From the NCBI GenBank assembly GCA_038883475.1, contig JAVZMA010000004.1, positions 18,694-82,693 of the forward strand: 64,000 nucleotides of DNA. Direction: 5' to 3'. This stretch comes from JAVZLH01 sp038883475. Lineage in GTDB: Archaea > Thermoproteota > Bathyarchaeia > Bathyarchaeales > Bathycorpusculaceae. Both the position numbers and the translations under genes were made by a program. Positions within the stretch are counted from its first letter, which is position 1; each line of letters begins with the position of its first letter. This document shows positions 1-8,837 of the stretch, in pieces. Under the pieces are notes generated by a model. It worked only from the letters and a program-made list of their open reading frames with translations. It was not told where the DNA came from and made no database searches.

Positions 1-447
1 TCGCTCTTCCACGAAAACCGCATTTGGCCAGAAGCCTCCAGAATAAGGATTTTCATGCTTATTCCCGGAGTTGATTTTCCACATTTCTGCGTTCAATGCG
101 AAGATTACCCATGCGTGAATGCATGTCCTGTAAACGCTCTTTCAGTCAGCAGAGAAACTGGAGCAGTTTTAGTTGACGCAGAGGCTTGCACGGCTTGCGG
201 AAACTGCGTAGAAGCTTGTCCGGGCAAGGTTCCGCACATGCACCCGAATGGAAGGCACATTTTGATTTGTGACTTGTGCGGCGGCGACCCCCAATGTGTA
301 AAGGTTTGTCAAGAAGGCGGGTGGAATGTTCTAAAGAAAGTTTCAAGGGAAGACCATGCTTACAAGCTTTATTCGCGCACTCCGGAGGAAGTAACGCGGG
401 ATTTAGCCATTAAACTGTTTGGGGATAAGGCGGAGGAATTCTTATGA
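1..447 (+). CDS. 4Fe-4S ferredoxin-type electron-transfer protein (5' partial)
   Basis: The frame is open from the first base of the window, so the true start lies upstream. The residues before the first internal ATG (position 55) read like the usual N-terminal part of this family (SLFHE, then WPEASRIRIF). Three cysteine groups are visible: CVQCEDYPCVNACP, CTACGNCVEACP and CDLCGGDPQCVKVC, the pattern of polyferredoxins carrying several [4Fe-4S] clusters. The stop overlaps the start of the downstream AOR by 4 bases (ATGA), so the two are translationally coupled. It probably takes electrons from that oxidoreductase in the cytoplasm. The function is known for the family; pairing with this AOR is inferred from the overlap. 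Confidence 0.9.
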   Translation, partial: SLFHENRIWPEASRIRIFMLIPGVDFPHFCVQCEDYPCVNACPVNALSVSRETGAVLVDAEACTACGNCVEACPGKVPHMHPNGRHILICDLCGGDPQCVKVCQEGGWNVLKKVSREDHAYKLYSRTPEEVTRDLAIKLFGDKAEEFL

Positions 448-2312
448 TTAAGGGGTATGCTGGAAAGTTTCTTGAAGTCAACCTTTCAGATGAAAAAATA
501 AGGGAGACAAGGTTTGACGATGAAGTTTTAAGGGATTATGTGGGTGGAAGAGGCTTAGCGGCGAAAATCCTCTGGGACAGGCTGGGCGAAAAATGGGAAA
601 GCGTTGACCCACTAAGTCCAGAAAACATCTTGTTGTTTTTGACTGGTCCGCTTACCGGATTTTTCCCTGGTGGAAGAACTTGTGTTTCTGGGAAGTCTCC
701 GCAGAATAACGGCGTTATTGGTTCTACTGTTGCTGGCGAGTTTGGTGTTGAGTTAAAGTGTGCTGGTTACGATGGCATCATTGTTTCGGGAAAGGCGGAA
801 AAACATGTTTACCTTTTCGTCAAGGATTCTGATGTTGAAATTAGGGACGCAAACCATGTTTGGGGCATGGATGCAAAGCAAACGGTTACTTTGTTAACAA
901 AGGAATGCAGGGAGATTTTGAAGAAGCGTTATCCCCAGAAAGGCGTGTGGAGAGAACCATCCATCCTATACATTGGACCCGCCGGCGAAAACATGGTGCG
1001 CACGGCTGTTGTTGCAGCTAAATGGACGCATGCGGCTGGCTATGGCGGTTACGGGGCGGTTATGGGTTCAAAGGGGCTTAAGGCTGTTGTTGTTAAGGGA
1101 ACTGGCCCACTGCCTGATGTTGGCGACATGGAAATGGTTAAGAAGCTAATGCAAGAAGTTTGCGACAACGTTTATGAAAATGAGTTGTGGAGGCGTTGGG
1201 GAACTGGTTCAGGCGGCTATGAATTTGCTGCAAAGACAAGTTCTGAGCCTGTTCGGAATTGGCAGGAGGAGTGGCATGATAAGCGGGAGTTCGGTGTTGA
1301 CCGGTTTGAGAATAGGTTTTGGGTGAAGCAGTTTTGGGGAGACTTCGGCTGCCCAACCACATGCCTAAAGCTTGCTGTTGCCAAGTCTGGAAGGTTTAAA
1401 GGCGCTATAACGGATAATCCAGACTATGAGATGCAAGCTTATTTGGGTCCAAACCTTGGAATTTTCTCTCCAGAAGACAATGTTTTCCTTTCTTCGCTCC
1501 TTGACGATTTGGGCTTGTGCGGCATACAAACTGGAAACGTGCTTGGCTTTGTAGCTGAGCTTTTCCAAAGAGGGATTTTAAGCGAGAAAGATTTGGACGG
1601 CATAAAACCCACATGGGGAAACGCCGAAGCCTTCGCCACATTAGCCAAGAAAATCGCTTTCAGAGAAGGTGTCGGCAACATCTTAGCCGAGGGAACATAT
1701 CGCGCAGCTTTAAAAATTGGAAAAATGAAAGGCGTTGATGTTATGCCCTATGCAGTTCAATGTAAGGGGATCGGTATAGGTGCTCATGGAATCCGCAGTG
1801 AGAAGGATTTCGTTGACATTCATGGCTATGCTTGTTCTGTCCAAGGCGGAGACCACACTTCAACAGCGGCTTTATCACTTGATGATTTCAGAAGCGAGTT
1901 GCTGATGATTTTTCACGATTCTGCTGTTTACTGTTACTTCAACGTTTTCGGACTTTCACGCAAAACCATCTTCGAATTTTATAAAGCTGTAACTGGAGTA
2001 GAAATGCCAATGGAGGAATGGGTTAACACAAAAGCGTTAAAGATACTGCAGTTGCAAAGAGCCATGCTTCTGTTGGGTGGTCCAGACTTGAAATGGAACC
2101 CGAAAACCCATGATGACAACCCGCCGAGGTTCTATGAGCCGCTTCCCACCGGACCTTTCAAAGGCAAAACAGTTGAAAAAAATGCTGTTATGAACGAGGT
2201 TAAGAGGTATTACGAGGCTGTGGGCTGGGACGAGAATGGCGTACCGAAAACAGAAGCTCTCAAAAAACTAGGGTTAGAAAACGTTGACAAGGTTCTGGAG
2301 AAACTACGCTGA
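444..2312 (+). CDS. aor: Aldehyde:ferredoxin oxidoreductase (tungsten type), first copy
   Basis: This 622-residue protein has the full AOR family layout: the N-terminal tungstopterin domain (GGRGLAAKILWD near residue 35, GPLTG near 70, GPAGEN near 180) followed by the alpha-helical domains. Such enzymes oxidise aldehydes to acids and pass electrons to ferredoxin through a [4Fe-4S] cluster. The usual cluster motif C-x2-C-x3-C is altered here: residues 300-307 read D-F-G-C-P-T-T-C, with Asp300 where the first Cys should be; the distant fourth ligand is present as Cys497. The substrate cannot be read from sequence. It is coupled to the upstream ferredoxin gene by a 4-base overlap. Confidence 0.93.
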   Translation: MIKGYAGKFLEVNLSDEKIRETRFDDEVLRDYVGGRGLAAKILWDRLGEKWESVDPLSPENILLFLTGPLTGFFPGGRTCVSGKSPQNNGVIGSTVAGEFGVELKCAGYDGIIVSGKAEKHVYLFVKDSDVEIRDANHVWGMDAKQTVTLLTKECREILKKRYPQKGVWREPSILYIGPAGENMVRTAVVAAKWTHAAGYGGYGAVMGSKGLKAVVVKGTGPLPDVGDMEMVKKLMQEVCDNVYENELWRRWGTGSGGYEFAAKTSSEPVRNWQEEWHDKREFGVDRFENRFWVKQFWGDFGCPTTCLKLAVAKSGRFKGAITDNPDYEMQAYLGPNLGIFSPEDNVFLSSLLDDLGLCGIQTGNVLGFVAELFQRGILSEKDLDGIKPTWGNAEAFATLAKKIAFREGVGNILAEGTYRAALKIGKMKGVDVMPYAVQCKGIGIGAHGIRSEKDFVDIHGYACSVQGGDHTSTAALSLDDFRSELLMIFHDSAVYCYFNVFGLSRKTIFEFYKAVTGVEMPMEEWVNTKALKILQLQRAMLLLGGPDLKWNPKTHDDNPPRFYEPLPTGPFKGKTVEKNAVMNEVKRYYEAVGWDENGVPKTEALKKLGLENVDKVLEKLR

Positions 2313-2369
2313 AAACTCCATACTTTTGGATTAAAAAGCAGCCAATACCGATAGACCCCCTCTAGATTT

Positions 2370-3005
2370 TCAAGCTTCAAAATTTTGGGCTGTTACGCGA
2401 ATAACTCTTGTAGGAGTGACTATTACCGAAACTTTTTCGTCTTTTTCCTCGAATGGAACAGCCTCAACAACTTGCATGTCATGCACAGTTGTCACTATGG
2501 GGATTTCTCCGAACGTTCTTTTCAAAATGCCGATTTCCGCATCGCCATAACCATGCCCTTTTCCAAGCCTATGCCCATGCAAATCAACAGCCACAGAACC
2601 CTCAACAATCAAGTCTGGCTTAGGCGTTTCCTCAGCGCTAATTGTTCTGCCAAGTTTAAAGGCTCCCTTAATCGTTGAAGCGAAGCTTTCCTTGCCTTTC
2701 ACGTCGGCTGGATTGAGTAGGATAAAGCCTCTTTCAAGCCTTGGGGAAGCCATCACAAGAATTTTTCCATCTTTTAAAGCGTTTTCTCTTACTTTACGCT
2801 GGGGCGAGTCTGGGTTGGCAAATATTACTTTGGCTTTTCTCCACTCTTCTAGTTGGCGCAGTCTTTCGGCGGCGGCTTCCGCTCCAACAAAGTTTGGGAT
2901 TCTGCCCTTACATGGCAATGGAAAAGCGGCTATTCCGCGGAGTTGCATCTCGTTCCAGATTTCTTCTCTTAACCGCTGTTTTTTCTGGGCTATACTCATC
3001 AGCAT
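2370..3005 (-). CDS. 5-formyltetrahydrofolate cyclo-ligase family protein
   Basis: The 211-residue product matches the MTHFS/cyclo-ligase family: a basic N-terminal helix (QKKQRLREEIW), a conserved central PRLERGF segment and the late glycine motif GKGHGYGDAEIG. Bacterial members convert 5-formyl-THF to 5,10-methenyl-THF using ATP. Archaeal members are less well defined and may act on the archaeal C1 carrier, so the exact substrate is uncertain. The start could be the first or third residue (both Met, 2999 or 3005). It is read away from the kbl/tdh genes' upstream side and lies tail to tail with the first AOR. It stands alone with its own start region. Confidence 0.82.
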   Translation of the reverse strand: MLMSIAQKKQRLREEIWNEMQLRGIAAFPLPCKGRIPNFVGAEAAAERLRQLEEWRKAKVIFANPDSPQRKVRENALKDGKILVMASPRLERGFILLNPADVKGKESFASTIKGAFKLGRTISAEETPKPDLIVEGSVAVDLHGHRLGKGHGYGDAEIGILKRTFGEIPIVTTVHDMQVVEAVPFEEKDEKVSVIVTPTRVIRVTAQNFEA

Positions 3006-3045
3006 CTACAACAGAAAATGAGAGGTGAATTGGTTTTTAACGGTT

Positions 3046-4257
3046 TCAGATTATTCCCAGTTTTTTGCCGCCTTCCTTGAAGGCTTCAGCAGCCTTGTCC
3101 AACTGTTCTGTTGTGTGTTTTGTGCAGACTTGAACGCGGATTCTTGCTTTGTCTCTTGCTACCATGGGATAGAAGATGGGCAGAACAAAGATTCCCTTCG
3201 TCCACAGATAATCCGCTAAGTCTCTTGCAGCCTTACTTTTGCCACACATAACTGGAATTATGGGCGTTTCCGTGTTGCCAGTGTCAAAACCCGCGTCCTG
3301 CAGTGCATCCAATAAGTGATTGCGGTTTTCCCAAACTTTCTTCACATGCTGAGGCTCGTTTTCAAGCACATCAATAGCCGCTATGCAAGCCGCAGCCACG
3401 CCGGGCGGAACCGCGCCGCTTAAAAGCCAACTTCTAACCTTGTTATAGGCGAAGTTGCGGAGGTCTTCGCCGCCGGTTATGTGTCCGCCTATGACTCCGA
3501 AAGCTTTTGAAAAAGTTCCCATTTCCACATGTACTTCGTCGCGTCTAAGCTTGTAATGGTTGACTATGCCTCTTCCACCCTCGCCTAAAACGCCTTCGCC
3601 ATGCGCATCATCCACGTAAACGCCTGCGCCGTGTTCCTTGGCGATTTTAGCTATTTCCTTAAGAGGCGCTGTGTCACCGTCCATGCTGAAGACGCCGTCT
3701 GTTATTATCCAAACGTGATTGTATGGAGGCTCATGTTTTTCCGCCTCATCCATAACCCGCACCAAGTCTTCCACATCCTTATGTTTGAACACGGCTCTGT
3801 CAGCACGGCTAAGCCTAGCGCCGTCAATTATTGAACCGTGGTTTAACTCATCCGAAACTATCAAGTCTCCCTTATCGGCAAGCTGCGGAATAAGCCCCTC
3901 ATTAACCATAAACCCAGTCTGGAAAGTCAGCGAAGCGGGGGCTTTCTTAAACTTGGCTAGGCGACGGTCAAGTTCCTCGTGAAGAATCATGTTGCCAGAA
4001 ATCGATCTATCGCTTCCTGCTCCAGCACCGTATTTTCTGGTTGCCTCTATCATGGCGTTGACAACTTTTGGGTGTGTTGCAAGGTTAAGATAGTTATTCG
4101 CACAAAGCATCAAAACCTCTTTACCGTTCACTATGCAGATTGGCTCGCTGGCAGATTCAAGAACCTTAAGCTCCCAGTTCAGGTTTTCACGAACCAAACG
4201 CTGATATTCCTCACCTAAATATTTGGTTGGATGGCGCTTAACAACCACATTAACCAC
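3046..4257 (-). CDS. kbl: Glycine C-acetyltransferase (2-amino-3-ketobutyrate CoA ligase)
   Basis: This is a 403-residue fold-type I PLP enzyme of the alpha-oxoamine synthase family. The PLP lysine is Lys251 in TFSKAFG, and the DDAHGEGVLG motif near residue 216 holds the PLP-contacting Asp and His. It cleaves 2-amino-3-ketobutyrate with CoA to glycine and acetyl-CoA. The upstream gene on the same strand, about 210 bases away, encodes the SDR-type threonine dehydrogenase that makes this unstable substrate, so the pair forms the threonine-to-glycine route. The length is normal for the family. A hairpin RNA element lies in the gap between the two genes. Confidence 0.93.
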   Translation of the reverse strand: MVNVVVKRHPTKYLGEEYQRLVRENLNWELKVLESASEPICIVNGKEVLMLCANNYLNLATHPKVVNAMIEATRKYGAGAGSDRSISGNMILHEELDRRLAKFKKAPASLTFQTGFMVNEGLIPQLADKGDLIVSDELNHGSIIDGARLSRADRAVFKHKDVEDLVRVMDEAEKHEPPYNHVWIITDGVFSMDGDTAPLKEIAKIAKEHGAGVYVDDAHGEGVLGEGGRGIVNHYKLRRDEVHVEMGTFSKAFGVIGGHITGGEDLRNFAYNKVRSWLLSGAVPPGVAAACIAAIDVLENEPQHVKKVWENRNHLLDALQDAGFDTGNTETPIIPVMCGKSKAARDLADYLWTKGIFVLPIFYPMVARDKARIRVQVCTKHTTEQLDKAAEAFKEGGKKLGII

Positions 4258-4332
4258 CTTCCCTAAATTTGTTTCAACCTTCTTTTAATGTTTATCCACC
4301 CTCACCAAACACAAAAATGGTAGAGAAGGGAA

Positions 4333-4401
4333 GGGGAGCTTCAAAACCTCTTAGCTGTGCGACGGGTCGGACAACGTCATAATGCTAGAGGTAAGCTCCC
4401 C
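4333..4401. ncRNA. Candidate structured RNA hairpin between tdh and kbl
   Basis: A 9-bp perfect outer stem pairs GGGGAGCTT (4333-4341) with AAGCTCCCC (4393-4401). Inside it, CCTCTTAGC (4347-4355) pairs with GCTAGAGG (4384-4391) with one bulged base, and GACG/CGTC makes a short third helix near the tip. The asymmetric internal loop (five bases against one) looks like an RNA pocket rather than a simple terminator, and no T run follows on either strand. The element lies upstream of kbl on the coding strand of both flanking genes, but it could be read from either strand. It does not fold as a tRNA and I recognise no known riboswitch family. Confidence 0.4.
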
Positions 4402-4466
4402 CAATTAAAATTGCATTCGAAATTTGTTTATGAATTTTTTGGTTGGAAACCAAATTTTAAACATGC

Positions 4467-5459
4467 CTAAACGTTGGTTTCAGCAAACTTTTTTGTTAAT
4501 TTTTCAATCATATCCCGCGTCATCGTAGCCAAGTCGTAAACGGGCTTCCAACCCCAATCCCTACGGGCTAAGCTATCATCAATTGACATAGGCCAAGAAT
4601 CAGCAATCTTCTGCCTAAAATCTGGTTTATAATCGCACACAAATTCTGGAATGTGCTTTTTTATTTCAGCCGCTAGTTCCCCAGCGGAAAAACTCATCCC
4701 AGCTACATTATAGCTTGTGCGGCAAGTAATTTTTGAAGCGTCAGCCTCCATCAAACCTATAGCTGCGTTTATGCAGTCTGGCATGTACATCATCGGCAAA
4801 ACCGTGTCTTCCCTAACAAAACATGTATAACGCTTCCGCCTGACAGCTTCATAAAAAATCTCCACAGCATAATCTGTTGTTCCTCCGCCGGGCGGCGTCT
4901 CACTACTAATTACGCCTGGATAACGCACACTCCGCACATCCACACCGAAACGAGTGAAATAATAGTTGCAGAGAAGCTCACCAGTAACCTTTGTAACGCC
5001 ATACATCGTTCTAGGAATCATTATGGTGTTTTGCGGAGTTTTTACACGCGGGGCTTCTGGACCGAACACTGCGATGGAGCTGGGCCAAAAAACTTGGGCT
5101 AAGCCATGTTCCCTTGCGATTTCAAGCACATTGTAGAGGCTGTGCACGTTAACTTTCCAAGCAAGCTGCGGGTTCTCTTCGCCGACAGCGGATAAAACCG
5201 CTGCCAAATGATAAATTGTGTCTACGTCGTATTGAGTTACAATTTTTTCGACGGCTCCGCGGTCTGTCACGTCAACATACTCGAAAGGCCCAGACTCAAA
5301 GAGCTTTTTGTCTGGCTTTTTCTTGTGACCAACGGCAACAACACTTTCGCCGCCGTATTTTTCTCGCAACGCCATCGTCAACTCTGACCCTATTTGGCCG
5401 GTTGCGCCAGTAACTAGAATCTTCTTTGTTTTTCTCCGCGTCATTCGACAAATCCTCAA
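4467..5459 (-). CDS. tdh: L-threonine 3-dehydrogenase, short-chain (NAD-epimerase-like) type
   Basis: This 330-residue extended SDR has the NAD motif GATGQIG at residues 18-24 and the catalytic pair Tyr153/Lys157 in YGVTK. The segments PSSIAVFGP and RYPGVIS are typical of the UDP-galactose-epimerase-like threonine dehydrogenases rather than of sugar epimerases. The reaction is oxidation of L-threonine to 2-amino-3-ketobutyrate with NAD+. The kbl gene directly downstream on the same strand consumes this product, which strongly supports the call. Met6 is a possible alternative start, leaving a basic TRRKTKK lead before the Rossmann strand. Confidence 0.88.
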   Translation of the reverse strand: MRICRMTRRKTKKILVTGATGQIGSELTMALREKYGGESVVAVGHKKKPDKKLFESGPFEYVDVTDRGAVEKIVTQYDVDTIYHLAAVLSAVGEENPQLAWKVNVHSLYNVLEIAREHGLAQVFWPSSIAVFGPEAPRVKTPQNTIMIPRTMYGVTKVTGELLCNYYFTRFGVDVRSVRYPGVISSETPPGGGTTDYAVEIFYEAVRRKRYTCFVREDTVLPMMYMPDCINAAIGLMEADASKITCRTSYNVAGMSFSAGELAAEIKKHIPEFVCDYKPDFRQKIADSWPMSIDDSLARRDWGWKPVYDLATMTRDMIEKLTKKFAETNV

Positions 5460-5526
5460 TTATAAGGGAATGGGATGTTGTAATCTGGCAAATATAAGAA
5501 TTTTCAGTCAAGAGGTGGGTGCCGCA

Positions 5527-6141
5527 TCATTTTATTAAGGTTTTTAGTTTGCGGTGCAATTCTTCAATGGGTTGCGGGTGCTCATCAACCTTAACTTCCA
5601 AAATCACTCTCTTGGAATCTACAATTATCATGGCTGCAGATTTTTCGCCTCTCACGTCTCCTCCAGCCTTGCTTCCAGCCTTCAGCACCTCCACCATTCT
5701 TACGGCTAAACTTCCCCCTGAATTTTCGAACGCTTCAGCCATGCAGTCTATAACGCTTTTTCCTGAAAGCAAATTTCCGACAACAATGTAGTCTTCGCCT
5801 ACACGTTCTCCGCGAAGTTCCGGAGTTTCAGCTCCCGTAAACACAGCTTTTCTCTTCTTAAAATCCATTACAGCAACTTGCCTCTTCTCCCTATCTGGGT
5901 CTTTAACCAGAAGTTTGTTTAAGGCTTGGGTTGGCGAAAAACCCCTAGCTAAAAGTTCCAATCCTTCAGTTCCATAAAAGATTTCTGTGTAAGCTTGGGT
6001 GGCTACAGCGCCGATTCCCGGCATTGCATGAGGAACTCTGTCGCCAACAGCTATTGAACCAGAAGCCACGGCAACACCCATCAGTCTGGAGTTAGGCGAT
6101 ATGGCTATGATGGAAAAAGTCCCTTTAAACACGTTCCCCAT
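5527..6141 (-). CDS. DUF1028 family protein (Ntn-hydrolase-like)
   Basis: The 204-residue protein matches DUF1028 along its length: an N-terminal FSIIAISP strand, GVAVASGSIAVGDRVP, the GIGAVATQAYT motif, and a DPDREKRQVAV segment. The family is related to Ntn hydrolases. Its biochemical role is not established, although some members sit beside peptide or amino-acid degradation genes. It is the third consecutive minus-strand gene after tdh in reading order, but a gap of more than 60 bases and no overlap make operon membership uncertain. No signal peptide or membrane segment is visible. Confidence 0.85.
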   Translation of the reverse strand: MGNVFKGTFSIIAISPNSRLMGVAVASGSIAVGDRVPHAMPGIGAVATQAYTEIFYGTEGLELLARGFSPTQALNKLLVKDPDREKRQVAVMDFKKRKAVFTGAETPELRGERVGEDYIVVGNLLSGKSVIDCMAEAFENSGGSLAVRMVEVLKAGSKAGGDVRGEKSAAMIIVDSKRVILEVKVDEHPQPIEELHRKLKTLIK

Positions 6142-6201
6142 TTGAACTTTAATCTCCGAAGGCGCTTTATCAAAATATGTTTATAGCTAGTGCAATAAAT
6201 C

Positions 6202-7335
6202 TTGTCATTGATGGCGATGAGGCTTGGTTTTATAGTTAACCCAATAGCGGGTATGGGCGGCAAGGTAGGCTTGAAAGGGACAGACGGTGTTCTCGAAGAA
6301 GCCTTAGCCAGAGGAGCCAAGCCGGTAGCGCCTAAAAGGGCTGTAGAGTTTCTGCGGAAACTGAAAGAAAACTTGAATGAAGCTAAAATAGAAGTTTTGA
6401 CATGCAAAGGAAAGATGGGTGAAGAAGAAGCAAGGGAAGCAGGTTTTCCAGTTCAAGTTTTGCCAATGAAAATAGGTGAGAAAACAAGCGCCGAGGACAC
6501 GAAAAAGGCTGTTAAGCTTTTGGCAACTGCCAAAGTTGATTTGATAGTTTTCGTCGGCGGAGACGGAACAGCCAAAGATATTTATGACGCTATGCAAAGC
6601 GTGAATCCAGTTCCAGTTTTAGGCGTGCCTTCGGGGGTGAAAATGTATAGCGGCATATTCGCAGTAAGCCCAGAAGACGCTGCTGAAGTTGTTCTGGCAT
6701 TCGCCAATAAACAAGCGGAAACAGCCGAGTTTGAAATAATGGATGCTGATGAAAGCGCCATCAGAAGCGATAATTTCGCTGTGAAGCTTTACGGCTTTCT
6801 GAAAGGCCCCTTTGTTCCAATGCGAATTCAAGGAAGCAAACAAGTAAGTCTAGAAACGGCTGATGAAAAGGAAAACCAAACGGCTATAGCGCGCTTTATT
6901 ATGGAAGAGATGCGGCCCAAAGCCACCTACATTCTTGGTCCTGGAACTACCGTGAAACGCCTTGCTGAGTTACTAGGCGTGGAAAAAACTGTTCTTGGCG
7001 TAGACATTTACAGAGAAGGTAAAGTCATGTTGGATGTTGACGAGAGGAGGATTCTGGAAGAGGTTAGAGACTGGCAAAAAACTTGGATAATAGTTTCGCC
7101 AATAGGGCGTCAAGGCATCCTTTTCGGGAGGGGAAACCAGCAGATAAGCCCAGAAATAATTGAGCGTGTAGGAAAAGAGCGGATAATAGTTGCAGCGACA
7201 AAAAGCAAGCTTCAAAGCATAGAAGGAGGCGTTTTAAGGGTTGACACAGGAGACACTGAAGTAGACGAGATGCTAAGAGGCTACATTAAAGTGGTAACAG
7301 ACTATAGGGAATGGCGGCTCATGCCAGTGCAATAG
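6202..7335 (+). CDS. ATP-NAD kinase family protein (COG3199 type)
   Basis: The 377-residue protein begins with a short lead and the strand LGFIVNPIAGMGG, and it carries the diacylglycerol/NAD-kinase signature GGDGTAKD at residues 119-126. The long C-terminal part, including LGPGTTVKRLAELLG near residue 250, is typical of the archaeal COG3199 group rather than of the shorter NadK. These proteins are annotated as ATP-NAD or polyphosphate kinases; direct activity on NAD is not proven for this subgroup. The start is either TTG at 6202 or an ATG a few codons later (6211 or 6217). It faces the phosphoglycerate mutase tail to tail with only 6 bases between. Confidence 0.85.
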   Translation: MSLMAMRLGFIVNPIAGMGGKVGLKGTDGVLEEALARGAKPVAPKRAVEFLRKLKENLNEAKIEVLTCKGKMGEEEAREAGFPVQVLPMKIGEKTSAEDTKKAVKLLATAKVDLIVFVGGDGTAKDIYDAMQSVNPVPVLGVPSGVKMYSGIFAVSPEDAAEVVLAFANKQAETAEFEIMDADESAIRSDNFAVKLYGFLKGPFVPMRIQGSKQVSLETADEKENQTAIARFIMEEMRPKATYILGPGTTVKRLAELLGVEKTVLGVDIYREGKVMLDVDERRILEEVRDWQKTWIIVSPIGRQGILFGRGNQQISPEIIERVGKERIIVAATKSKLQSIEGGVLRVDTGDTEVDEMLRGYIKVVTDYREWRLMPVQ

Positions 7336-7341
7336 CGAATT

Positions 7342-8583
7342 TTAAGCTCCGAACCTCTTTGTCTTGCCAATTAAATTCATTAAGATAGGCATTAAATCCA
7401 TTCCCCTTATCCTATGTAAGCCTCCTTTTGCGCAAGCGCGTTCACTAAACTCTTCCACATCGTCACTGCGCACATACGGTCCACTTATAGCCACTGGAAC
7501 GGGGTCTCCCTCGTGACTTTTTGTTATGGAAGATGTTGTGTGGTCGGCTGTTACAGCCAAATAGGTATTGTCTAAGTCTATTTTGCCTAGTATGTAGTCG
7601 AGCATTTCGTCGATTTTCTCTATTAACTCAATTTTCTGTTCGACGATTCCGTCATGGCTTGCGGCATCTGTCGCTTTCACGTGTAAAAGCACAAAATCAC
7701 TGTCTCCAAGCGCTTGAACAGTTGCCTTTGCCTTAGCCATAAAATCTGTTTGCGGAGTCCCTGTCGCGCCTTTCACATCGACAAGTTTCATTCCAGCCGC
7801 TTTACATGTTCCTCTAATTAATGGCATGGCAGCCACACATACCGTGTTTACACCGTAAATTTCCGAGAGAGATTTCATAGTAGGAACGGAGCCTGCCCCT
7901 CTAAACAACAGCACATTCGCGGGCAATAACCCACGTTTAACCCTTTCTTTGTTAATTGGGTGTTCATTCAAAACTTCATGAAACTTTAACATAAGCTCGT
8001 TGAGAATTTCAGCGGTGTGTTTAGCGGCTAAACTATCACTTAAGGGTTTCACCTCTGAAACTTTTTTCCCAACTTTTAAAGGGTCAGAGTTGCTAACATC
8101 CGCTGAAAGTTTTGAACCGCGAATTAAAAGCACCGCCCGATGCTGAACAGTGCTCTTCAAAAAGAACTTAGCGCCCAAAGATTTCTTTAACTTGATTTTT
8201 TGAAGGCTTTCAGTCAACTTTGCTGCGTCTTCATTTTCGATTCTGCCAGCCCTCCTATCCAAAACAACCATGTTTTCGTCAACAGTTGCGAAGTTGCATC
8301 TAAGGGCAACATCCCCCGGCAAAAGCTCCATTCCACAGCCTAAAGCTTCTAAGGCTCCTCTTCCCGTGTAAACCTTTAAAGCGTCATAGCCAAGCAACGA
8401 AAGGGTAGCTGTGTCGCTTCCAGGCGGGATCCCCGGTGCTATCGGGTCTATTATGCCGCAGATTCCAGTTCTTGCTATTTTGTTCAGAGAAGGTTTCCTT
8501 GCAGCTTCTAAAGGCGTTTTCCCATTTAACTCCTTTAAAGGTCTGTCAGCCATTCCGTCTCCAATAAGGAGAATTGCCTTCAT
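7342..8583 (-). CDS. apgM: 2,3-bisphosphoglycerate-independent phosphoglycerate mutase, archaeal type
   Basis: The 413-residue protein opens with the metal-binding motif LIGDGMADRP and has the alkaline-phosphatase-superfamily segments TATLSLLGYD, the HVKATDAASHDG region around residue 300 and AVTADHTTS near 350, which carry the remaining metal ligands. It interconverts 3- and 2-phosphoglycerate in glycolysis and gluconeogenesis. The length is normal for archaeal ApgM and shorter than bacterial GpmI. It is divergent from proS, with about 250 bases between the two starts. Together with the PEP carboxykinase at 52.6 kb and POR at 32.4-35.4 kb it supports active gluconeogenic flux. Confidence 0.93.
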   Translation of the reverse strand: MKAILLIGDGMADRPLKELNGKTPLEAARKPSLNKIARTGICGIIDPIAPGIPPGSDTATLSLLGYDALKVYTGRGALEALGCGMELLPGDVALRCNFATVDENMVVLDRRAGRIENEDAAKLTESLQKIKLKKSLGAKFFLKSTVQHRAVLLIRGSKLSADVSNSDPLKVGKKVSEVKPLSDSLAAKHTAEILNELMLKFHEVLNEHPINKERVKRGLLPANVLLFRGAGSVPTMKSLSEIYGVNTVCVAAMPLIRGTCKAAGMKLVDVKGATGTPQTDFMAKAKATVQALGDSDFVLLHVKATDAASHDGIVEQKIELIEKIDEMLDYILGKIDLDNTYLAVTADHTTSSITKSHEGDPVPVAISGPYVRSDDVEEFSERACAKGGLHRIRGMDLMPILMNLIGKTKRFGA

Positions 8584-8837
8584 TCCCCTTCACACCATAA
8601 TCGTGACATATTCAAGTTTAATGCTTGCAGTTAAAACACTTGCGCAGTTCACCATCAAAGTTATTTCAAAAACAACTAGAAACGCTTAATAATTTCCATG
8701 CTGCATTTTCTTGTCAAGTGGTTTGAATGGGCGATTCAGTTCCACACTGCTGAATTTTTGCTAAAGTTAGCTGGTATTAGGATTAATTTTACGCTAGAAT
8801 TATATTCAGCAAACATTAAACAAGGTGAAGGATAAAA

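Noticed and set aside
2385..3028. Plus-strand frames across the cyclo-ligase gene
   Set aside because: They are antisense to a recognisable family protein and have no motifs or ribosome-binding sites.
4333..4401. tRNA or H/ACA RNA reading of the hairpin
   Set aside because: No D or T arms can be drawn, and no ACA follows the lower stem on either strand.
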